From: Sphingobacteriales bacterium 50-39
Lineage (GTDB): Bacteria; Bacteroidota; Bacteroidia; Chitinophagales; Chitinophagaceae
Length of the DNA stretch: 64,000 bases
Assembly: GCA_001898505.1 (NCBI GenBank)
Contig: MKTZ01000016.1
Coordinates: forward strand, 426,387 to 490,386
Reading direction: 5' to 3'
This document shows positions 18,301-25,174 of the stretch, piece after piece. Under the pieces are notes generated by a model. That model did not search any database. It was not told where the DNA came from and saw nothing but the letters and a program-made list of their open reading frames with translations. How positions within the stretch are numbered: position 1 is the stretch's first letter; each line of letters begins with the position of its first letter. Both the position numbers and the translations under genes were made by a program.

Positions 18301-18800
18301 CTATCAAGCGCCTGAAGCCAGTTCCGCCCGCTGCCCCAGCGCCGCCCCCCCCGGCTCCGCACACCGCGATCCCCGAAAAGGAAAAGATCGGCCACTACCG
18401 TCAGCGGGCAACCGCCTACAACACCACGCTCACCGAGTACAACACTCCGCACTCGGACAACCCGATAATACAAGACGCCCTTACCTTCCTCAAGAAGCCC
18501 GCGCCCACGCCGGAAGAATTCGACACCCTCGTCAAAAAGATCCTGAAGTCAAAGGTCAAAGGCCTCGTAAAAAAAGATAAGACCCGGCTCACCGACGCCA
18601 TCGCCTGGCAATATCTCGACAGGTACGTCTTCAACGCAAAGAACATCGACAACATCGTCGCCGCAAAACCCACCTTCGACTGGATGAAAGAGAACCGGAT
18701 CGATACGGAAGAACTGTACCGGGGATGGGACCCCGGACTCATCGGCCGTCTTGAACCCGGCATCAACCTCAAAAAAATAAAAAAGATAATAACCGGATAA
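12345..18800 (+). CDS. Very large baseplate protein (Afp12-like), 2151 aa
   Basis: The N-terminus (PYLDFDKLRGDAIAYLG, then WTDYNVHDPGITILESLIYA) is the signature of the second wedge protein of eCIS and related phage tails. At 2151 aa it is about twice the usual Afp12 length. Later landmarks are ALQLQGFLLFFDQLLANYL (about 400), a Cys-dense stretch near residue 1640 (GCNVGCYLAWKSDCC), the family-typical EGLHLVEHILLRPCPK (about 1780) and MLQREAPAHVLLRILWL (about 1865). A second Cys cluster, a Pro/Ala-rich linker (about 1990-2005) and a lysine-rich helical tail follow. The added middle and tail could carry peripheral plates or fibres (inference). No transmembrane segment is seen. Confidence 0.92.
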   Translation: MADDQQNKTISKTQSGFPPYLDFDKLRGDAIAYLGTLTGKIWTDYNVHDPGITILESLIYAVIDLGYRTNLPVEDLFATAPAATTTHFTKDDNFLKPVQILTGNPVTITDYRKMLVDIPYVKNAWLVVDDGPLNGLYHVYVQLDEKTKGKQPLIDKTIQKIKKSLMAHRNLCEDFGDITTLCSLDIGVCAQIELEDDADAETVYFSIVETLTNWFSPSPVFYSLQQLLDKGRTIDEIFAGRPYNIRESHGFVDTAEFEAIQLRKELHLSDVYHLLFDVPGIRNVRNLEWMTCCDGKTTRSDWKLVLPTNYIPEFSMKCSGFAFVRKGLPIQVDLAAFESFVQLKLSKIGKALYKEPSDFLDPEYPNGVYRSDLADYYSIQNDFPRVYGIGEGTLSADAPVERKAQALQLQGFLLFFDQLLANYLMQLKNIRALFSLQPAKKDEAHTYFSGQLTNVPQYERLLRFRSNPGDDNLLGSEGTILAFPIERKKLQAVIDGNKLSSINLDRDCDCSVEFPPYGFCFGTDRDEAVKQLQIDLQYGNYTPIVASNSNDCYFFYFLTSSPDIAIISKRLYGSQAAAANAASSIQFVATVDQNFRRFADTCCENKTDFFSFTIELNLDEYAGYLQMIVEDQRLYTTRRQQFLDHLLARFAERFTDYAMLSAPFFTPDQLAIRQIKAEQQYLQHYPDLSGNRGKAYDYHKNNWNNYNISGFEKRFKALAGIENWQKHYLCNFVVEPATILYQLSVYFFNEAFTVRNKTATKKEALDSLKSVYSQLSAPCFENAPVDYAGKWEVFIRDKSNNKYGYTRLFDNEADAKAFGQKLDNIFRFQPILPADVFINQHIRKVQLSDHAGKVVAEARDPYKDPDMAKVFAEKAAEKPASSLQPLNSHSGLKLDRLLPIQKTTLPYLFLDDRVLDFRSTGVIHIAGEKTTFSALSAVDNIQFNSLEEFEDVKQAKKAFRRLLELLPVDANYTIDQNKQTGLFELFLTDGGKNIAILFGQSLAMEADALQKKKELLGAVSNHIYTLAVTDPIPYEWEFNYRAEDLAGDAITYVSQGEYKTEQTAIDAAKAFYAHFDDISFQNSAGQPTLTLKTPNGKISLVPKPTDPSADPAKAEQLLAFSQQLHQQVNKTTDDDLEALLKRNIVNPGENYIYKLVDKDRRLAGYPLFKTLTTAALGEAKRDELVTRGLAGYDPVDIATGGNIICIRKDEGSRTKWYHYRVICTNRQYTQGDCLGKDLVLFESCLGYPTEAAARDAFQANYLDILKHARDVTQYGPVKYISLLELLVHDLSSCGVIKTIVYVPAETSAEFGGYEVDKELAMLAASYPIWYLKKHKYRFLLGTTDETAKTFTADWQSNLIYTTPEEVMRDYRFFLVMLRYAGNYCLEWDPVEKCFIIFIRETLALSAHGFPDQVSAWGPEGVGKFICVAQSPGGFHNFQAPPPCYYGFFVACANAGLVHPCSYETPARRDAALQALFQASTFNFFDLLDHPNPDELVLLDNDAARTPLATIRLRERDRCYVTLCEALVLLADAVNDDKNFVESQKKGTYQLNVTVKKGDVSMVCPLARPKDPAMKLEEWKTRLRKLACWIPVRVVDDACGQSGQRKYFVSIRLPGLSNCGDDIGTTTGGEPCTDGCNVGCYLAWKSDCCFDTCCDAFLFYLISLQLLTDIKNYKPVSTCNCQDYGIGLYPQLSLKEAQEFNQQLRSIYDKVRWLCQPLQKQDPNDPAGNQLAMYGAGKRLALYEKNYCSNEIVAFTPQYYTSSQMACEAVERARRLINSEGLHLVEHILLRPCPKMDDKCPNRPQPTGQENNCTLKWIPGGEKDPCGVNEDKPIIFVPGNDPYSFIATVALPAWPARFRTDTNRAIIEKMLQREAPAHVLLRILWLNPREFCCFEAYFKQWNEWLAEKLSSTTYSDCDFLGFLFKKKYSLPEECTDCQPCSCDEVPELPCQPQDDGCHKSVFENIQDIYGWGKVDAYDFAICEALAPIKRLKPVPPAAPAPPPPAPHTAIPEKEKIGHYRQRATAYNTTLTEYNTPHSDNPIIQDALTFLKKPAPTPEEFDTLVKKILKSKVKGLVKKDKTRLTDAIAWQYLDRYVFNAKNIDNIVAAKPTFDWMKENRIDTEELYRGWDPGLIGRLEPGINLKKIKKIITG

Positions 18801-18804
18801 CCAC

Positions 18805-20370
18805 ATGCCGCACATCGTCAAAAAACAACTCATCTCCCTCACCATCGACGCCTCCCTGGATGGATTTCACATCCAGGAAATGGTGAGCCGGCATTATTGG
18901 AGTGCGGTTGTGCCCATGCTCGAGAAGGCCTTCGATTCCCTGGGCGGCGGCGACGAAGTGGTAACGATCGACCGGCTTGAGGTCGATCTGGGTATCTTCC
19001 TCGAAAAGAACATTCGCCAGGAGAACTGGACGGCCACCCTACCGGCCAAATTGGAAGAAGTGCTGACAAGGCTCCTGCGGAGCGGCCGTCACGACACAAA
19101 GGTTACGATCAACGCCCCGCAGACCAACGTCTTCGATCAATGGGTTTACTACATGGAACGAGGCTATCGACCCTGGAACGCGACGGGAAAAATGGCGGAT
19201 GATGATATCGCCGTCCTGGAAACCCTGGCCATCGATTTTGGTCGGGTACACCAACTGCGCAGGCTACTGCTGGCCGAACCCCGGGTCCTCGCCCGCATCG
19301 TCGCCCTCCACCCGGCATCCTTTCTATTACAGCTGGTCGAAGTGATCCTGGCCGGCAAGCAAGAAGCATTACCCGCAGCGGTCGACGAAGGAATAATAAT
19401 CCTGCAATACATCGCGTCACGCCGCAAAGAGGCCGGCCCCGGCGAACCAGAACTACGTCGTACTCTTTGGATGGAGGCCCTTCGTCAGGCCGCTTTGATC
19501 GCAGAAGAACGCCGCACCAGCGGCCTGCTGCCACAGTTGCTCCCGGCCATCCTCAAAGGTCAATTAGCAGACCTCTCCATCCCCAGACGCATCCGGGTAA
19601 AGCTGCCGGTCACCGGCGAATGGGTGCAAAAAGCCGCCAAAGCAGAGAAACAGGCAAGGGAAGAACAACAAAAACTCGCACAACGCGAGGTAGACAAGCT
19701 GGAAAAAGAAAGCAGGCCAAAAAAGGACCGATCGGGTACTGATAACGGACCAATAGGGAGTAATAAACAACCAAAACCGGGGTCCATCCACCCCCCAAAC
19801 CAGCCCAAAGACCGCGAAAGCGATCTTCCGCCCTCCGCCCTCAAGCCACCCGACCCCGTACTCACCGAAGAAGGGATATTCGTCGTCAACGCCGGGATCG
19901 TCCTGCTGCATCCCTTCCTCACCACCCTCTTCGATCGCCTCGGCTGGCTCGAGAACAAACAATTCAAGACGCCCCAATACCGCGAACGAGCCCTCTACGG
20001 GCTACACTACCTCGTTACCGGACTGCAACAGGCCGAGGAGGCCGAACTGGTGATGCCAAAGGTATTATGCGCCTATCCAATAGAACAACCGGTAAACCCC
20101 GATATCCAACTAACCAATGAAGAGATCGCCGAGGCAGACGATCTCCTTACAGCCGCCATCCAGCGCTGGGAAATATTAAAGAACTCGTCACACACCGCTT
20201 TGCGGGAAGGCTTCTTACAGCGCCCCGGAAAACTGAGTCAAAAGAACGGCAGTTGGTACCTGCAAGTGGAGCGGATGTCCTATGATATGTTGCTGGATTA
20301 TCTGCCGTGGAATTTGAGTATGATCTTGCTGCCCTGGATGAAGGATATCTTCAGGGTGGAATGGAGATAA
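18805..20370 (+). CDS. Contractile injection system tape-measure-family protein
   Basis: 521 aa. The N-terminus (HIVKKQLISLTIDASLDGFHIQEMVSRHYW, given here only as a landmark around residues 2-30) and the C-terminal NAGIVLLHPFLTTLFDRLGW with LHYLVTGLQQ match the CIS_TMP family that lies next to the baseplate genes in eCIS loci. Between them is a lysine/glutamate-rich, probably coiled-coil stretch and a Pro/Ser-rich linker (about 270-350). Family members are thought to set tube length or guide tube assembly. The short helical middle fits a short particle, but length control is not demonstrated. It starts 4 bp after the Afp12-like gene. Confidence 0.88.
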   Translation: MPHIVKKQLISLTIDASLDGFHIQEMVSRHYWSAVVPMLEKAFDSLGGGDEVVTIDRLEVDLGIFLEKNIRQENWTATLPAKLEEVLTRLLRSGRHDTKVTINAPQTNVFDQWVYYMERGYRPWNATGKMADDDIAVLETLAIDFGRVHQLRRLLLAEPRVLARIVALHPASFLLQLVEVILAGKQEALPAAVDEGIIILQYIASRRKEAGPGEPELRRTLWMEALRQAALIAEERRTSGLLPQLLPAILKGQLADLSIPRRIRVKLPVTGEWVQKAAKAEKQAREEQQKLAQREVDKLEKESRPKKDRSGTDNGPIGSNKQPKPGSIHPPNQPKDRESDLPPSALKPPDPVLTEEGIFVVNAGIVLLHPFLTTLFDRLGWLENKQFKTPQYRERALYGLHYLVTGLQQAEEAELVMPKVLCAYPIEQPVNPDIQLTNEEIAEADDLLTAAIQRWEILKNSSHTALREGFLQRPGKLSQKNGSWYLQVERMSYDMLLDYLPWNLSMILLPWMKDIFRVEWR

Positions 20371-20390
20371 ACAACAAATAAGAAAACGTC

Positions 20391-21590
20391 TTGACAAAAC
20401 AAAAGATACATACCGGTCATGCACAAATTGCCAGAAAGGCAAGCCCCTATTTTTTTGACAAGACCGGGAATGGTCTGCCTTCAGGTCGGCAGGGGACTTT
20501 TTTCAATTCGGGAACGCATCCCGTTCAGACAAAATGTGCAGAATGTGAAAAAGGAGAAATGCAGACCAAGCCGGACCCCAACAACGATCAACTGCTAAGG
20601 CGGCAACCCATGCCCGGAACAACGCCCCCTCCTGGAACACCCTTACCTATGGGTGAAAGAAAGATCCAGTTTGCGCACAATTCCCCGGCATTGTCGGAGT
20701 TGGCGCTGCAACAGATACGGCAATACATCAGAGATTGGCGCGCAAGAGGAGCAAATACAACAGTAAATCTGGATGGATATGCAAGTACCGAGGGCGCCGA
20801 TGACTATAATTTCAATCTTTCCAGGCAAAGAGTTTTGAATGTAAGGAGTGAGATGTTACACCCCTCGAATGGTGAAAGTGGAATTCCGCAGAGCTTTATT
20901 ACGCTCGAGGCACATGGCGAAACAAATCGCTTTTCCGCAACCGACCTGTCACCGAACAGGACGGTGCTTATTTCTTCTTCAAGTCCTGTTCCACCGCCGC
21001 ATCCCCCTCCACCACCGCCCAATCCGTCTCCCCAACCCCAACCTCCTTTGCCAAATCACTATTCCATTCAGGATTGCTCGACCGCATACGAAGCTGAAAT
21101 TCGCGATGCGATCGACGAAGCAAGGAGAAAATTGCTCGACGTTGCCAATGCCATTATGAGTCCAGGCTCTAATGCCCGGGTAGACGCATCCTACAGAAAG
21201 TTCTTTGGAACCAATTCAAGGGCCTCCATCGCCCTTAGGTTGCTCATCATCAGGCATAGTCTTGAAAGTGTAGGCATCGAATGTGAAAACCCGGGAAGCC
21301 TGGCGTATGGGTTCTTTTGCCCGGCAGGCGTCCTGGCATATACCAGGGCGGCTGTTATGATTACCGGGATCGGACATATTCATGTTTGTCAGCCTCAATT
21401 TCACAATATGACCCGGGCTCAGCGAATAGGAACCATAGTTCATGAGGGCGCCCATAGATACATTTACGCGCCGGGAGACACATATTATACGCTGGATTGT
21501 CTTGAAACGACGGAAACCCTCGCCATGAGCGATGGCGATAGATTTACGAACGCGGATTGCTTTGGCTGCCTGATCCAGGAGCAAATTTGA
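20391..21590 (+). CDS. Candidate eCIS cargo: OmpA-like domain fused to aspzincin-type metalloprotease
   Basis: 399 aa with a TTG start chosen because no ATG/GTG fits upstream. Residues 18-60 carry the FF...FF...VQTKCAECE leader shared with neighbouring cargo genes. Residues 90-195 look like an OmpA-type peptidoglycan-associating domain (DGYASTEGADDYN, NLSRQRVLNV). A Pro-rich hinge (199-222) follows. Residues 225-399 contain HEGAH (351-355, an HExxH zinc motif), then APGDTYYTLD and a final TNADCF, the order seen in M35/aspzincin peptidases (HExxH, downstream Asp ligand, NAD near the end). No signal peptide. It sits directly after the tape-measure gene. Predicted role: injected protease (inference); substrate unknown. 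Confidence 0.8.
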   Translation: MTKQKIHTGHAQIARKASPYFFDKTGNGLPSGRQGTFFNSGTHPVQTKCAECEKGEMQTKPDPNNDQLLRRQPMPGTTPPPGTPLPMGERKIQFAHNSPALSELALQQIRQYIRDWRARGANTTVNLDGYASTEGADDYNFNLSRQRVLNVRSEMLHPSNGESGIPQSFITLEAHGETNRFSATDLSPNRTVLISSSSPVPPPHPPPPPPNPSPQPQPPLPNHYSIQDCSTAYEAEIRDAIDEARRKLLDVANAIMSPGSNARVDASYRKFFGTNSRASIALRLLIIRHSLESVGIECENPGSLAYGFFCPAGVLAYTRAAVMITGIGHIHVCQPQFHNMTRAQRIGTIVHEGAHRYIYAPGDTYYTLDCLETTETLAMSDGDRFTNADCFGCLIQEQI

Positions 21591-21616
21591 TTGAACGAAA
21601 CGAGAGACAAAATGAA

Positions 21617-24301
21617 ATGAAGACCGCCGAATCAAAACCTGCTACTTCGGCCACAAAGGCCAGCTCTCCCTTCTTTTCCAAGGAAGGTGGTCATGCCTTG
21701 TCCGGACCCGCCTTTTTTAACTCCACGGCTGCGGAAAGTTCCTTCTTCAGCGGTCACCAGGGATCGGCAATACAAGCAAAGTTATCGGTCGGCCAACCAA
21801 ACGACCCATACGAAAAAGAGGCGGATGCCACTGCCGATAAAGTAGTGCACCGGTTGGCCAATCCCGGATCGTCATCCGAAAATGGAAATCTTGTGCAAGC
21901 TAGCCCCTTGGCCTCGACTATCAGCAGATTTGTTCAAAAGAAGTGCGCCGCCTGCGAACAGGAAGAGAAATTGCAAAAGGCAGAGGAAAAAGAAGATATC
22001 CAGACCAAGCCCATTTTTGAAAGCAATGAAAAAATGGTTCAGCACAAATGCGCTGCATGCGAAAAAGAGGAGCAATTACAGAAGAAATCTGCGCCTGGAA
22101 CAGCCGCGGAACCCTCTTCGGATGTGGAAAGCTACCTGTCCGCGTCGAAAGGGAATGGCTCATCCCTTCCTGCTCATTTTCAAACCACCATGGAGTCGAC
22201 CATGGGCGCCGATTTCAGTAAAGTAAGGATTCATAACGATTCTTCGGCCTCCCGGGTGAGCGATCAGCTTCATGCTCAGGCATTCACCCACGGGAGTGAT
22301 ATTTATTTTAGCCAGGGCAAATATGACACGGGGAGCCCGCAGGGAAAGCATCTCCTTGCCCATGAATTGACACACGTGATCCAACAGGGCAGCGCCGGAG
22401 TGCAGAACAGGGTCAACAGGGTCAATACGGAAGGGCAGAGGGATAATCCGCCGGCGCCCGATGCTATCCCGGATAATCTCGATCCCAAGACAATCGAGGA
22501 CGAGACGCAAAAAGATATAGACAATGATAGTCTGGGGGGGATCAAAGCTCCTGATGAGGACAAGGATGAGGACAAGGATGAGGACGAAAATGATCCCGGC
22601 GGCAATTCACCCGAAACAGATAGCGGTGAAGAAGGAGGCTCTGATGCCGCTGGTGGGGATACCGGCCCGAACGATAAGGACCTGAAATCGGATGAAGGTG
22701 GTGATCAGGCAGATCCAAAGGGTGGCGACTCCACGGTCACCATTCCGGAAGGTACACCCGCTGCAGGAAAGGCGGACGATAAATGCCCCACTATCGCCCC
22801 GGAATTCCCCGAGCCGTCCTCGAATACCACCCTGGAAGAAGACCAGGACAGCTTTTTCAAAGAGCTGATAAGTTTCGTTTCAAGTGATATTTCTTCCGGT
22901 CCATCAGCGATCATGAATTTGCTGGGGCAGGGGGCCTATCTCATCTGGCGCCAATTGCCATTGTGGATAAAGGTGAAGGCCATCAATGTTGCAATTGACA
23001 AGATCATCGCCGGCGCTTACTGGGGTAAGCTGATTGGCCCCTATGTCGGTGTCGGCACCGGATTGATCAGCGCCGCGATGACCGGTTTCTTCAAAAGGCT
23101 GCGCAAGATGGACGATGTCCAAAAAGTACGGCTGTTCGAAAAATTCGGTAAGATAGTGGTCGGGGGCGACTCGGACTTCACCTTGGGCCTTTTAAAAGGA
23201 CTCCTGATAGGTTTCTTCCTGGATGGAGTGTTAAGCATTGTGCAAATGGTCATCGATGTTGTATGTATCGTGCCCAAGATCATTAATTTCTTCAGAACTA
23301 TCGGGGATTTCATCAAAAAGGTTCCCTATGAGATCCAGTTGCTCATGATCAATATTCAACTATTCTTTGCATCCATCGGAGATGCGATCGCAAATGCATA
23401 TAAAGAGTTGACCGATCTGATAAAAAACCCATCTAAGATCGTCGAAATGGTAAAGAATATATACGAGGCTGCCGCGGGTCAAGCGGAGAAACTGGGTGAT
23501 ACCATGGCCGATTCATTGATCCGGTATGCGGCCCTTCCCTCGGAATCGCTTGGCACCATCGCAGGGCGTATTGGGGGCAAATTGCTGTTCGAAGGGTTAC
23601 TCACGTATTTCACGGGCGGTGGTGAGGCCGCTGTGAATGTAGTGAAAGTCGCCCTTCGGGAGATCGGCGCGATGCTGGCAAGAATCGGGAAAGCCATATT
23701 CCAGATCATCAAGCGGCTTGGAGAAGTGTTTAGTTTTATAAGAAATATTATTTCCAAGATCATCAAATTCCTCACCCCATTGTTGAAGGTAGTTGCGCGA
23801 TTGGCAAGAAGGGTGATCGATAAGATAAAGGAACTATTCAACCTTTTCAGACGGATGTGCAAGCCCGGATCCATCGTTTGCAAAGTCAAGGCGATCAAAC
23901 CCAATTGCGAAGAAAAACATGTCCCGAGATTGGGATTTAACCCTTTTCACGATAGCTATGTGACCCGTACGACCGGCCAGACAATGGATTACAAAGTGAA
24001 GGCAACTTATTCCAAAAAGAAAGGTGCCATAGGTGCCACTTGTAACTTTGATGCAAAATTGCCTGGAACGAGGCTTCTGATCGAAGGGAAAACCGGCTAT
24101 CGATACCTCCCTTATTTGGGGAAAACGAATCCTTCCAAATTTCGATTGTACATGCTCAAGCTGGAGGAGCAAAGGATTAGATGCGGGTTAATTGCCCTTG
24201 GATGTGGTTATCTCTATACGTGGTACATGCAGGACCGCGGAGCGGCAAACTTCCTCGACACCCGCTGGCATGGTTTCCCGCCCGTGCTGCATAGGCCCTA
24301 A
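21617..24301 (+). CDS. Candidate eCIS polytoxin: DUF4157 core, helical membrane-like region, nuclease-like C-terminus
   Basis: 894 aa from the ATG at 21617; the frame is open 60 bp further but that part overlaps the preceding gene. Order: leader with three FF pairs (19-44), QPNDPYEKEADA region, two KCAACE motifs (110, 145), DUF4157 metallopeptidase-like domain with HELTH at 249-253, an Asp/Glu-rich linker (about 275-400), a long hydrophobic and amphipathic helical region (about 415-760), and a C-terminal domain. The latter has D812, E823-x-K825 (LLIEGKTGY) and a later Gln 852, the pattern of PD-(D/E)xK toxins such as Tox-REase-5. DUF4157 is common in eCIS cargo. The nuclease call is inference. 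Confidence 0.82.
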   Translation: MKTAESKPATSATKASSPFFSKEGGHALSGPAFFNSTAAESSFFSGHQGSAIQAKLSVGQPNDPYEKEADATADKVVHRLANPGSSSENGNLVQASPLASTISRFVQKKCAACEQEEKLQKAEEKEDIQTKPIFESNEKMVQHKCAACEKEEQLQKKSAPGTAAEPSSDVESYLSASKGNGSSLPAHFQTTMESTMGADFSKVRIHNDSSASRVSDQLHAQAFTHGSDIYFSQGKYDTGSPQGKHLLAHELTHVIQQGSAGVQNRVNRVNTEGQRDNPPAPDAIPDNLDPKTIEDETQKDIDNDSLGGIKAPDEDKDEDKDEDENDPGGNSPETDSGEEGGSDAAGGDTGPNDKDLKSDEGGDQADPKGGDSTVTIPEGTPAAGKADDKCPTIAPEFPEPSSNTTLEEDQDSFFKELISFVSSDISSGPSAIMNLLGQGAYLIWRQLPLWIKVKAINVAIDKIIAGAYWGKLIGPYVGVGTGLISAAMTGFFKRLRKMDDVQKVRLFEKFGKIVVGGDSDFTLGLLKGLLIGFFLDGVLSIVQMVIDVVCIVPKIINFFRTIGDFIKKVPYEIQLLMINIQLFFASIGDAIANAYKELTDLIKNPSKIVEMVKNIYEAAAGQAEKLGDTMADSLIRYAALPSESLGTIAGRIGGKLLFEGLLTYFTGGGEAAVNVVKVALREIGAMLARIGKAIFQIIKRLGEVFSFIRNIISKIIKFLTPLLKVVARLARRVIDKIKELFNLFRRMCKPGSIVCKVKAIKPNCEEKHVPRLGFNPFHDSYVTRTTGQTMDYKVKATYSKKKGAIGATCNFDAKLPGTRLLIEGKTGYRYLPYLGKTNPSKFRLYMLKLEEQRIRCGLIALGCGYLYTWYMQDRGAANFLDTRWHGFPPVLHRP
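22553..22588 (+). repeat. 12-bp tandem repeat coding an acidic linker
   Basis: The unit gatgaggacaag occurs twice in tandem and a third time with its last bases changed, coding Asp-Glu-Asp-Lys repeats inside the linker of the DUF4157 polytoxin. The repeat is in frame, so expansion would lengthen the linker without breaking the gene. A run of seven G lies just upstream at 22534-22540. Confidence 0.85.
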
Positions 24302-24315
24302 ATTTAAATAAGATT

Positions 24316-25164
24316 ATGACATTGATCACAAGAACATTGGTTGAGTTAAGGGCAAAGGACCCGCTGAATAAGAAACGCCTCCTGAAAGTGGTGGATGCCT
24401 GTAATACGTTCAGCAACAAAACCAGGATAAAGTACATTTTTGACGGTCAACAGTATTCCACCTACTCCTCCAACAGGGACATTTTGCAGGCATGGGATCA
24501 AATGGAAAAGCAATACGGCAGCGAAGGCCCTGCCTTTATACTGACAACGGATAAAGATCACGCCTTGTTTGCCTTTGGGCCGAGAGAGGATCCCTATGGC
24601 TTTTACAACGAAGACGCGATCGAATTCTCTTTTATAGTGGATAAGCCATTGTTGAAGCCGGACGGGTATTTTTCATTTGTCGAATTAAAGGAATTCTTTA
24701 TTGCTACCATCAACAGCTATGAAGCTTATTGCGCCTATATCCACGACAACCAGTTGGAGGAATTGATCGTATCCGGATTTACGGCGGAGAATATGAAGGC
24801 TCAGCTGCCCAGGGAACTCTGGGAGCATATCCCGACGCCTGAATTGGCCGCTCATATCCCGGCGGACATTATAGCACGAATTTCCAAATTGATCACTCCC
24901 GAAAAATTCGACAGACTCTCGATTCCGGAGGCGATCTACTGGTTCAATTATTGGAACGAATTCCAGGTCGAGAACCTGGGGGAGGAAAAAGTGAAAACCG
25001 CTCCATGCGAGGTTGTGGAAAAACAAAAGAACGGCGGGTACATCCTGATCGTGCAAAAGGAGAATTTTCGGGCAGACAACATCGATCAAATGGAAAAGAT
25101 GGCAAAAGTTTATGACCACTTCAATCTGTATGAGATACAGGATCGGTTCAGATTTGACAAATAA
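24316..25164 (+). CDS. Unknown protein, candidate immunity protein of the preceding toxin
   Basis: 282 aa, no family recognised. It is soluble, rich in aromatic and acidic residues (YSTYSS, GFYNEDAIEFSFIVD, FNYWNEF), with no signal peptide, transmembrane segment or catalytic motif. Unlike its neighbours it lacks the N-terminal FF...FF leader, so it is unlikely to be loaded as cargo. It starts 15 bp after the polytoxin whose C-terminus looks like a nuclease, the usual place for an immunity gene. The region N-terminal to residue 130 has the compact alpha/beta feel of Imm families, but I could not match one. Immunity is inference from position. Confidence 0.7.
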   Translation: MTLITRTLVELRAKDPLNKKRLLKVVDACNTFSNKTRIKYIFDGQQYSTYSSNRDILQAWDQMEKQYGSEGPAFILTTDKDHALFAFGPREDPYGFYNEDAIEFSFIVDKPLLKPDGYFSFVELKEFFIATINSYEAYCAYIHDNQLEELIVSGFTAENMKAQLPRELWEHIPTPELAAHIPADIIARISKLITPEKFDRLSIPEAIYWFNYWNEFQVENLGEEKVKTAPCEVVEKQKNGGYILIVQKENFRADNIDQMEKMAKVYDHFNLYEIQDRFRFDK

Positions 25165-25174
25165 TATGTAAAAG

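Noticed and set aside
22534-22540. Run of seven G in the polytoxin gene
   Set aside because: Could allow slippage, but it is short and the frame is intact; without strain comparison phase variation cannot be claimed.
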